A DNA stretch of 64,000 nucleotides, taken from Bacillota bacterium. Lineage in GTDB: Bacteria; Bacillota; Bacilli; Bu12. The stretch lies in contig JADBKH010000013.1 of the NCBI GenBank assembly GCA_014896485.1, positions 23,124-87,123 on the forward strand, read 5' to 3'. The notes under the pieces are model-generated. The model saw only the letters and a program-made list of their open reading frames with translations. It did no database searches and was not told the DNA's origin. Of this stretch, positions 56,389 through 64,000 are shown one piece after another. Made by a program: the position numbers and the translations under genes. Each line of letters begins with the position of its first letter. Positions within the stretch are counted from its first letter, which is position 1.

Positions 56389-56850
56389 ATGCGTCAAACG
56401 ACAATGCCGCGGGCCCTCAAAAACGCTGAGCGGCGATGGTTTGTCCTCGATGCAGCCGGAAAGCCGGTTGGTCGTGTAGCTGCAGAAGCTGTGCGTATCC
56501 TCAAGGGCAAATACCGTCCGACCTATCTTCCTTTTCTCGATATGGGAGACTATGTAATCGTCATCAATGCGGAGAAGGCCATCTTTACGGGCCGCAAATG
56601 GGAGCAAAAGTACTACTACCATCACTCGGGCTATGAAGGCGGCTTGCGCCTGACGCGGGCCAAAGATATGCTGCGGGAACATCCGACCCGGATTTTGGAG
56701 CATGCCATCAAGGGCATGTTGCCCAAAAATCCGCTCGGTCGACAGATGGGTCGCAAGCTCTTTGTCTATGCGGGACCAGATCATCCCCACGAAGCACAGC
56801 GGCCGGTCTTGTGGGAAGGGCCGCAGACGTTGCTCAAGGGAGGTGAGTGA
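56389..56850 (+). CDS. rplM: 50S ribosomal protein L13
   Basis: [26 protein letters not shown]...[16 protein letters not shown]. Confidence 0.96.
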   Translation: MRQTTMPRALKNAERRWFVLDAAGKPVGRVAAEAVRILKGKYRPTYLPFLDMGDYVIVINAEKAIFTGRKWEQKYYYHHSGYEGGLRLTRAKDMLREHPTRILEHAIKGMLPKNPLGRQMGRKLFVYAGPDHPHEAQRPVLWEGPQTLLKGGE

Positions 56851-56851
56851 A

Positions 56852-57250
56852 GTGGCACAGGTACTGCAATATCGCGGTACGGGACGGCGTAAGGTTGCCA
56901 CGGCACGGGTGCGCCTGTTGCCAGGCAGTGGTCATATCGTCATCAATGGCCGTCCCTTGGAGGAGTACTTTCGGGGCATGGAGCACCTGCAGGAGATGGT
57001 GCGGCAGCCGTTGGTACTGACCGAGATGTTCGGCCGCTACGACGTGGTGGTCCGCGTTTCAGGCGGCGGACTCTCCGGTCAAGCGGGGGCGATCCGCCAC
57101 GGTATCGCCCGAGCGCTCAACGAGGCGGATCCGGAGTTGCGTGGTCCGTTGAAGAAAGCCGGCTTTTTGACTCGAAATGCTCGCATGAAAGAGCGCAAGA
57201 AGTACGGACTGAAAGCGGCCCGCCGGGCACCACAGTTCTCCAAACGATAG
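56852..57250 (+). CDS. rpsI: 30S ribosomal protein S9
   Basis: [34 protein letters not shown]...[16 protein letters not shown]. Confidence 0.96.
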   Translation: MAQVLQYRGTGRRKVATARVRLLPGSGHIVINGRPLEEYFRGMEHLQEMVRQPLVLTEMFGRYDVVVRVSGGGLSGQAGAIRHGIARALNEADPELRGPLKKAGFLTRNARMKERKKYGLKAARRAPQFSKR

Positions 57251-57288
57251 TCGGCCGACTGCCGGCAGCAGGATGCCAACACAGAGGG

Positions 57289-57313
57289 CGGGAGCGATGG
57301 CTCCCGTTTTTTT
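57289..57313 (+). terminator. Rho-independent terminator after rpsI
   Basis: CGGGAGC-GATG-GCTCCCG followed by TTTTTTT. Confidence 0.88.
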
Positions 57314-57381
57314 CGGCTTGCCTGCGGCTATACAGCGCCTCCTTTCGGACAGACTAGCGGTAGCGCGTCTGTCGGAGGGGT

Positions 57382-58152
57382 ATGGTGCGGCGCATACAGA
57401 TGCGGATTGCAGGAGTGACCGTCGCTTGCTTGGCTGCACTTTTTGCATGGGTGCTCCATCTTCCTGATACAGCCCAAGGCTCTGCCCGGGCGCCTTTACC
57501 TCAGCAGTCACGGCCTCCAGCGCAGACGCCGACCCCCAAAGGACCACTGCCCCTGTCGGGTACGGTGATTGTCATCGATCCGGGGCACGGAGGCGTCGAC
57601 CCTGGGGCAGTTGGCATCGATCAGGTGCTGGAAAAGGATCTTGCGTTGCAGCTTTCACAGCGGTTGAAACGGTTGCTTCAGTCCGGTGGCGCGCAGGTAT
57701 GGTTGACACGAACAGGGGATTACGATTTGGCCGATCCGAAAACCAAAGGCTACTCCCGCCGCAAGCGACAGGATCTTCCCCGAAGGGTACGCTTTGCCAA
57801 AGCCCACAACACCGATCTGTTTGTCAGCATCCACTTGGATTCCTTCGGCCGCCAGACAGCGTGGCAAGGTGGCCATGTGCTGTACAATCCCAATCGTCCG
57901 GAGGCACGACGTCTGGCCCTTTTGATCCAAGACGAACTCAATCGCCAGCTGGACGGGAAAAAACGCGCGATACCACGACGTGACCTGCTGGTGCTCAATG
58001 CCCAGACCATCCCAGCGGTACTGGTCGAAGCAGGGTTTCTCTCCAACCCACAAGAGGTTCGCTTGTTGCAGACCCCTGCGTATCAGGAGCAGATCGCAGC
58101 TTGTCTCTACCGCGGCATCGTCCGTTTTTACCTGGGAGAAACGCTTCCATGA
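57382..58152 (+). CDS. cwlD: N-acetylmuramoyl-L-alanine amidase CwlD
   Basis: VIVIDPGHGGVDPGAVG; LVSIHLDS-type motif (FVSIHLDSF); syntenic with gerD/kbaA/pdaB. Confidence 0.88.
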   Translation: MVRRIQMRIAGVTVACLAALFAWVLHLPDTAQGSARAPLPQQSRPPAQTPTPKGPLPLSGTVIVIDPGHGGVDPGAVGIDQVLEKDLALQLSQRLKRLLQSGGAQVWLTRTGDYDLADPKTKGYSRRKRQDLPRRVRFAKAHNTDLFVSIHLDSFGRQTAWQGGHVLYNPNRPEARRLALLIQDELNRQLDGKKRAIPRRDLLVLNAQTIPAVLVEAGFLSNPQEVRLLQTPAYQEQIAACLYRGIVRFYLGETLP

Positions 58153-58182
58153 GTCTGGGGCACCCTCTTAAGACGCCCCGGA

Positions 58183-58842
58183 TTACCCCCCCATTCCACC
58201 CCCCATGGTTCCACCGCTGCCACCAGAAGTGCCCGAGGATCCTTCTTGCGTTGCGCTGCCTCCCCTTTGCCCGCCTTGGGTTGTACTCCCCTGGGATTGT
58301 ACCTGTTGAATCAGCTGGAGCAGCTGCTGGCGAAAGGAGGGGGTCTGCATTGCCTGCTGCATCAAGGATTGCACCTCTTGCCGATAGGTGGAAGAGCGCA
58401 GGGTCTGCAAGATCAACTGCTGAAAAGCAGGTTCGCTCATCACGCTCAACAGCGACTGTCGAAACTTGGGGTCATTCATGAGGGAGAGCATCAGCTGTTT
58501 TTGTTGTTGTTCCATCGCTTGGGCCATTGCCTGCTCGACCTTTGGATCCTGCAATAGCTTTTGCAATTCCTGCTGCTGTTTGGGATCGCGTAACGCTTCG
58601 GTGATGGCGGTACGCATCTCTTGAGAAGAGAGGATCAGCTTGCTGCGAAACGGCTCTTGGGAGAATAATGCCACCAGCTGATCTTCAAACTCCTTGGATT
58701 TCATCACATCGAGCACCATCTGGCGTGTGCTGCTGTAATTTTCACTGGGTGCCGGCTGTTGGGCTGCGCCGCTGCAGGAAGCCAACAGCAGTGTGAGCGT
58801 ACCTACACTGCCGCAATAACCCAACACATGTCGCCATCGCAC
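58183..58842 (-). CDS. gerD: Spore germination lipoprotein GerD
   Basis: Lipobox LLASC; YSSTRQMVLDVMKSKEFEDQL; Gln-rich helical repeats; GGMGG tail. Confidence 0.88.
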   Translation of the reverse strand: MRWRHVLGYCGSVGTLTLLLASCSGAAQQPAPSENYSSTRQMVLDVMKSKEFEDQLVALFSQEPFRSKLILSSQEMRTAITEALRDPKQQQELQKLLQDPKVEQAMAQAMEQQQKQLMLSLMNDPKFRQSLLSVMSEPAFQQLILQTLRSSTYRQEVQSLMQQAMQTPSFRQQLLQLIQQVQSQGSTTQGGQRGGSATQEGSSGTSGGSGGTMGGGMGG

Positions 58843-58991
58843 GGCTCATTCCTCCTGTGCATAGCATGCCCGACTCGCTTCGCCTCACGCAGGAGAGGCG
58901 CCTGGGTCCGCAGCAGCTGGAGGTACGGTTGCCGGAAGCGTGGCATGAGGCTAAGATGGGAGACGTCCCGGGAAGGAGATGGGGCGTAGAG

Positions 58992-59621
58992 ATGCATCTG
59001 ATGGAAGGTCTCTTGCTTTTTGCGGCTGGACTTGCCGCAGCGGCGCTGGTCGCAGCAGTTGATGCCCTCTTTTTGCCCCAGGGTATCGCTGCTTTCAATC
59101 CGTTTATTCTGGCATTGACCGATGCCGTGATCGCGTTGATCGGCTTTCTCATCTACCTCACCGTCAACTACTACGCGCGGCGTTTTTTTGACTGGCGGTT
59201 CTGGGCGATTGCACAGATTGTCATCGGCATCGGGCTGTGGTTCTACTTCTGGTATACCAATACAGCGGTCATGCACGGGCGCTACCTGACGACCTCTCAA
59301 AGCGATTGGATCTGGGGAACGCTCCTTGCGGCTTCGGTGGTCGGAGCGCTTATCGCTGTTGCGCTCTATACCCGTTACCACGCCATTCCGACTTTCTTCT
59401 TTCTTTCTGTCGCGAGCAGTCTCGAACTTTTCCCCTCGTTAAGTGCCCAGCAGAATGCCTTTGATGTCTCCTTGTTAGGAGAAGCGGCAATCCTAGCGAC
59501 CAATTTCACGTTGATCTTGCTCTATCCCTGGTTGCTGCAGCGCAGCGCCGCCCGGCACCGTGCGCCGCAAGAAAGGCCTGCGGGAGAACAAGACCGCTCC
59601 GCAAACGTTTCCCAGCGCTGA
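58992..59621 (+). CDS. kbaA: KinB-signalling pathway activation protein KbaA
   Basis: Six-TM-type protein; NYYARRFFDWRFWAIAQIVI; adjacent to gerD and pdaB as in Bacillus. Confidence 0.8.
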   Translation: MHLMEGLLLFAAGLAAAALVAAVDALFLPQGIAAFNPFILALTDAVIALIGFLIYLTVNYYARRFFDWRFWAIAQIVIGIGLWFYFWYTNTAVMHGRYLTTSQSDWIWGTLLAASVVGALIAVALYTRYHAIPTFFFLSVASSLELFPSLSAQQNAFDVSLLGEAAILATNFTLILLYPWLLQRSAARHRAPQERPAGEQDRSANVSQR

Positions 59622-59633
59622 GCCTGTTTATCC

Positions 59634-60404
59634 TCAGTGGTTTGCGCCGAGGGTCGGTACATTTTGCCCCGCTTGCAGCTGCAACAGTTGGCTGACGGAG
59701 ACGCACCGATATCCTTCGTCTTTCAGCACGGGGGCAAAAAGACGGATCGCTTCCGCCGTGCCCGTTGCGCTGTCAGAAGCATGGAGCAAGAAGATCGCAC
59801 CGGGGTGGGTCTGCTTGGCCACTGCGGTGGCGATCGTCCGGGGCTGTGGTTTCTTCCAATCCTGCGTATCTGCATCCCATTGGATTGCAGTCAAACCTTG
59901 GGCCCGGACCAAGCGCAGAAGCGTAGGGTTGTAGGCGCCGTTTGGAAAGCGAAAGAGCTTGGGGTGCTGGCCGGTGAGGGCCGTAAGCGTCTCAACGCCC
60001 TTTTCAATCTCCGCAGCAGCCTGATCTTCAGAGAGCTTTGTATAGGAACGATACGTGTAGCCTTCACTGCCGAGCTCATACCCTGCGGCAAGGATCGCTT
60101 GGACTTGTTGCGGATGGGCCTCGGCCCATTCTCCCGAGACGAAGAAGGTGGCTTGCGCAATCCCCTGGCTTTGCAGCGCAGACAGGACGTCTGTCACGAC
60201 ATGATCGCCCCAGGTGATGTCGAAAGTCAACGCCAGCGAGAGAGAAGAGGTCTGGACGCTGTAGACCGGTTCACCGCCTGAGGTGTTGCTCGCTGTCAGT
60301 GAGGGACGCTCGGCCCATAAAACGGAAACCGCGATCAGAGCGATCAGGGCAATCATCAGGGGACGGCGCAATTGTTTCAGGCTGAACGTCCAGATGGGAA
60401 ACAC
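59634..60404 (-). CDS. pdaB: Sporulation polysaccharide deacetylase PdaB
   Basis: LALTFDITWGDHVVTDVLSALQSQGIAQATFFVSGEWAEAHP; NodB fold motifs. Confidence 0.88.
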   Translation of the reverse strand: MFPIWTFSLKQLRRPLMIALIALIAVSVLWAERPSLTASNTSGGEPVYSVQTSSLSLALTFDITWGDHVVTDVLSALQSQGIAQATFFVSGEWAEAHPQQVQAILAAGYELGSEGYTYRSYTKLSEDQAAAEIEKGVETLTALTGQHPKLFRFPNGAYNPTLLRLVRAQGLTAIQWDADTQDWKKPQPRTIATAVAKQTHPGAIFLLHASDSATGTAEAIRLFAPVLKDEGYRCVSVSQLLQLQAGQNVPTLGANH

Positions 60405-60510
60405 GCCGACTCACCCTTTCCCAGAGAGGATGGCATGGACGGCCTTTAGCCTGTCCAATGCTTTCATCCATGGGTATGGGCCAGGCGCTGGGAATATGCG
60501 TTCGCGATGC

Positions 60511-61299
60511 TCAATTGTGAATGACGACTTTGGTATGGGCCGGGAGATGGGTATAGAACCAGCGTGCGTCTGCGACGGTCAGCCGTAGGCAACCGTGGGA
60601 GGCCGGCTGACCGAGCTTGGCTGCCTCACGGGGAAGAACGCGATGCTGCTCGTCCATTGCGACGCTGTGAAAGAGGAATTCACCCCAATTGAGAAAGGAC
60701 GTCCAGTACATTGCACCTTCTTCTTCCGCATCGTTGTAGAACCAGGTTCCTCGGTTTTGCAGGTAGAACGTTCCCGTAGGTGTCGCCGTCTTTGGATTGC
60801 CTGGGATTCCTGACGAGGTGACCATGGTATACAACCGCTGCTTGCCGGAGAAAAGGATGACGCGCTGGGTGCTCAGATCGACGTCGACCCAAAGCGTTTG
60901 AGGATCGATTTTGGACAGATCGGGATAAGGACCGCCGGAAGGCTGGTACGGATCGATGCGATAGGTGACGCCGGCAGCTTTGGCTTCTGCTGCTGCCTTG
61001 GCAGAAAGGGGAGTGGACGGCAGGGGCGTCTCTTTCGAATGCGGTTTCGGGGCAGCGGTGGTCTGCTGTTGCGGTTGAGATCCCCTTTGTGGATGGCCAG
61101 TCTGGACACCCGCCAGCAGGGGACTGCCCTCATCGGAATGCGCTGTAGGGCGATCGCTGGTGCTGTCTGACGATGCATGCAGCGTTGCCAGCGGTTCGGC
61201 AGCGGAGATCCAACCGACCATTCCTCCCGCCACCAACGATATTCCCAAAAGGATCGGGATGAACAGCCACCGCCGCATACCTGCTCCCTTCTGCCACAT
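60511..61299 (-). CDS. L,D-transpeptidase (YkuD domain)
   Basis: YkuD-like domain with C-terminal GQPASHGCLRLTVADARWFYTHLPAHTKVVI. Confidence 0.85.
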   Translation of the reverse strand: MWQKGAGMRRWLFIPILLGISLVAGGMVGWISAAEPLATLHASSDSTSDRPTAHSDEGSPLLAGVQTGHPQRGSQPQQQTTAAPKPHSKETPLPSTPLSAKAAAEAKAAGVTYRIDPYQPSGGPYPDLSKIDPQTLWVDVDLSTQRVILFSGKQRLYTMVTSSGIPGNPKTATPTGTFYLQNRGTWFYNDAEEEGAMYWTSFLNWGEFLFHSVAMDEQHRVLPREAAKLGQPASHGCLRLTVADARWFYTHLPAHTKVVIHN

Positions 61300-61413
61300 T
61301 TTTTGCTTTTGCCAGTATACCGTACTCGCGAAGTTTCGACCAGGCGGATTTAGTGCCGATAATAAGCACCCAGTGTGATGGTGAGCACCGTTTGGCTGCC
61401 TTGGGAAATAGCG

Positions 61414-62301
61414 TCACATATACAGTTGCATATACAGGTTCCACAATGGCTGACCTAGAAAGAGTGCAAACAAGATGCCAAAAACGATGAAAGGTCCAAA
61501 GGGGATCAGCTTTTCCCCTTCCGGCAAAAAGGGCCGGGAGACAAATGCGAAGAGCAGGCCGCTGAGTGCGGCGACCAGCACCGCGACCAGTAGGATGGGC
61601 CAGCCGAGGAGAAAACCGGCCGTACCCATCAGCAGCACATCGGCACCGCCCAACGCCTCACGGCCGAGCAGGCGCCGCATCAGGCGTCCCAGCAAAGCGA
61701 AGAAAAGAAGACTGCCCAATCCAGTCAACAGCACGTTGAAGATCGCTGGCCAAAGCAGCAGGGTACGCCCAACCAGTGCAACACCCAGCGCGGAGAAAGT
61801 GAAAGTGTCGGGAATCTCCAGTGTGCGGGCATCGACCGTGGCAGAAAGGATCAGCAGGCCGCTTTCGACAAGCAGCAAGGCTGTCTCGGCCGTGATGCCA
61901 AAGTGCCAGACGATCAGGACGAACACGGCAGCTGTGAGCGCTTCGACCAAGGGATACTGTACCGAGATGTGCGCGTGACAATAGCGGCAGCGACCCCGCA
62001 GGGCAAGCCAGCTGAAGATCGGTACGAGATCCCAGGAACGAAGGGGATGTCCGCACTGCATGCAGCGGGATCCGGGCCACAGGATCGATTCCCCGCGTGG
62101 CAGACGGATGGCGACGACATTGAGGAAAGAACCGATGATCAGTCCAGCGATCGCTGTCACGATGCCCACTGTCCAACTCAGCCACACCATCTCCTCCGGT
62201 TGCAGTTCGATAATGCCGCTTTGTGAGTAAAAACCGTTCTTACTGGATAGCCGTTCGCTCATTGTCTCTCTCATCGTACGGATCTGCCCTGGTTGCAGCA
62301 A
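61414..62301 (-). CDS. Prepilin peptidase (A24 family)
   Basis: GSFLNVVAIRLPRGESI; CMQCGHPL/CRYCHAHIS; DARTLEIPD; GGADVLLMG. Confidence 0.9.
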   Translation of the reverse strand: MLQPGQIRTMRETMSERLSSKNGFYSQSGIIELQPEEMVWLSWTVGIVTAIAGLIIGSFLNVVAIRLPRGESILWPGSRCMQCGHPLRSWDLVPIFSWLALRGRCRYCHAHISVQYPLVEALTAAVFVLIVWHFGITAETALLLVESGLLILSATVDARTLEIPDTFTFSALGVALVGRTLLLWPAIFNVLLTGLGSLLFFALLGRLMRRLLGREALGGADVLLMGTAGFLLGWPILLVAVLVAALSGLLFAFVSRPFLPEGEKLIPFGPFIVFGILFALFLGQPLWNLYMQLYM

Positions 62302-62405
62302 GGCGTCAGTGAAGTTTTTAGATCGTCCAACACAGTTTCAAAGGTCGCTCGGATACCCTTTTATAGAAAAGGCTGCTAAATGGCCTTGTTGTCCGAATCG
62401 TATGC

Positions 62406-63497
62406 CTAATCGAACAGGTGCTCTGCCTCCTTTGCTTCGAGTTGCTTTGCTTCGATGGCCCGGCGGACCGCCTGGGCCATACTCTGCATGCCGTAGCGTG
62501 CACCCGTTTCAATGGTCGAAGGGATCTGAAAGATTTTCTGCTGGCGGATGAGGCTGGCGACTGCTGGAGTGTTGACAAGCACCTCTGCGACCGCGAGGCG
62601 GGCGCTGGGAACTTTGGGCAACAGGCGCTGGGCCACGATGCCCAACAGGACACCGGCCAACTGGGATCGCACCTGACCCTGTTGGGCCGCAGGGAAGCAG
62701 TCGACGATCCGGTCGATCGCTTGTGCGGCATCCGGAGTGTGCAACGTCGAAAAAACGAGATGCCCTGTCTCTGCGGCCGTCAGGGCCGTGGCAATGGTGA
62801 GGGGATCACGCATCTCGCCAACCAAAAGGACATCGGGGTCTTCGCGCAGCGCGGCCCGCAAGCCGCTCGGAAAGTCGGAGACGTCCCGGCCAATCTCACG
62901 CTGGGCGATCAAGGAGTGTTTGGGGGTATAGACGTACTCGATCGGATCTTCCAGCGTAATGATGTGTCGTGCCTCCCGTTGGTTGATGCGGTCGACCAAG
63001 GCAGCCAACGTGGTCGATTTGCCCGAGCCGGTCGGACCGGTGACCAAAAAAAGCCCTTGCGGTGCTTCCAAAAAGCGGGAGATCACTTCAGGGAGCCCGA
63101 GGCTTTCCAAAGCAGGAGGATCGGTCGGGATGAGCCGTAACGCAGCAGCCACTGTTTCACGCTGAAAGAAAACATTGATTCGAAACCGACCGATTCCTTT
63201 CACTTCAGCAGCCAGATCGACCTGACGTTCTTGCTGTAGCTGCCCCCGGTGCATGTCGTCGAGAAGGGAGAGCGTGAGCGCCTCGCTCTGCTGTGGGGTG
63301 AGCGGCTCGTCCCGTAACGGCTGCAACTTTCCGTCGACGCGCATAAGCGGAGGTGCGCCAGCCTGCAAATGCAGATCCGAAGCCCCCACCGTTTTTGCCT
63401 GGACGAGCAACAGGAGCAACGCCGTTTGTGGTGTGGCCAAGGCAGTGGATCGCGTTGCAGCAATTGCTCTCTCTTTGTTCCCAGATGGCGGTTCCAA
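62406..63497 (-). CDS. pilT: Type IV pilus twitching ATPase PilT
   Basis: GASDLHLQAGAPPLMRVDGKL; VTGPTGSGKSTTLAALVDRIN; LREDPDVLLVGEMRDPLTIATALTAAETGHLVFSTLHT. Confidence 0.93.
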   Translation of the reverse strand: MEPPSGNKERAIAATRSTALATPQTALLLLLVQAKTVGASDLHLQAGAPPLMRVDGKLQPLRDEPLTPQQSEALTLSLLDDMHRGQLQQERQVDLAAEVKGIGRFRINVFFQRETVAAALRLIPTDPPALESLGLPEVISRFLEAPQGLFLVTGPTGSGKSTTLAALVDRINQREARHIITLEDPIEYVYTPKHSLIAQREIGRDVSDFPSGLRAALREDPDVLLVGEMRDPLTIATALTAAETGHLVFSTLHTPDAAQAIDRIVDCFPAAQQGQVRSQLAGVLLGIVAQRLLPKVPSARLAVAEVLVNTPAVASLIRQQKIFQIPSTIETGARYGMQSMAQAVRRAIEAKQLEAKEAEHLFD

Positions 63498-63547
63498 ACA
63501 TTTTGCCTCCTTGCCCTTTCAATTTACCCTTTGGGGATTTTCATCCG

Positions 63548-64000
63548 CTAATTTCCGAAAACTTTTTGCAGTGCGTAAAGACGAATTTGAAGATCCCCAG
63601 TGCCGGCAACGAGCAGGGAAACCTGAAAAGGTGCTTTTCCTTCCCAAAGTGTCGGATAGGCAGCCAGCACTGCATCACTGGCTGTTTCAACGAGGGGCTT
63701 TGGGACAAGAACAGCATCGACATAGGTTGTCGGATGGTGAAGTACTCGTTTAAAGTCTCGGTCGGACGTAATGACAAAACGCTTTGGGTTTGCGGTGCGC
63801 AGAAGGATCGGAAAAGCCGCTTCTTGGTCGCAAAGTACCCGCATTTGGGGATGTGCGTCCAAGTACGCAACGATCGCGTCATAGTTTTGCATCTCTAATA
63901 ACGGTTCGCTGCGCAATTGCCCCGGATAAAAAGCGGCACGATAGCTTTGTACGTTGGAAAAAAAGAGAAGGAGGAGCACGGCGATTGCCCCAAATATGCG
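63548..64000 (-). CDS. Membrane protein, C-terminal part (glycosyltransferase-like?), runs off right edge
   Basis: Frame open to window end (RIFGAIAVLLLLFFSNVQSY...): TM segment followed by soluble tail. Confidence 0.5.
   Translation of the reverse strand, partial: RIFGAIAVLLLLFFSNVQSYRAAFYPGQLRSEPLLEMQNYDAIVAYLDAHPQMRVLCDQEAAFPILLRTANPKRFVITSDRDFKRVLHHPTTYVDAVLVPKPLVETASDAVLAAYPTLWEGKAPFQVSLLVAGTGDLQIRLYALQKVFGN

Overview
The window is a contiguous 64 kb piece of a GC-rich chromosome. It looks like an endospore-forming Bacillota (Bacilli/Alicyclobacillaceae-like by inference: GerD, KbaA, CwlD, PdaB, Zn-type S14, EcfAAT next to rplQ). Left part (1-17.5 kb): a YhaN/YhaO repair pair, tRNA-Tyr, a pirin, and a LacI regulator followed by a sugar ABC transporter operon that is visibly decayed. 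The decay comprises two in-frame stops, two apparent 1-nt deletions and one 5-bp tandem duplication. Next come a GNAT+ADP-forming acyl-CoA synthetase fusion and a CoxG-M-S-L/MoxR/XdhC/MocA molybdenum hydroxylase operon whose large subunit has an atypical active-site loop. Centre (17.5-50.4 kb): tRNA-fMet and tRNA-Thr, then rpmG-secE-nusG-rplKAJL-rsmC-rpoBC-L7Ae-rpsLG-fusA-tuf and the S10/spc/alpha operons through rplQ. Right part: ecfA1A2T-truA, an inserted PrcB/TldE-like/PspA trio, rplM-rpsI, a sporulation cluster (cwlD, gerD, kbaA, pdaB), an L,D-transpeptidase, and prepilin peptidase plus PilT. The observations I consider most worth checking are: (1) infA appears to start with ACG, behind a roughly 230-nt structured leader whose last hairpin covers GGAGG; (2) rsmC-like and rpsE also lack a usable ATG/GTG/TTG and best fit ATC and CTG starts; (3) rpoC is split by +1 nt just after the zinc ribbon; (4) rpsZ (S14) has moved from rplE/rpsH to rplF/rplR, and rpmD is absent. 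Sequencing error must be excluded for the single-nucleotide claims. I found no CRISPR array, prophage, IS element or defence system.
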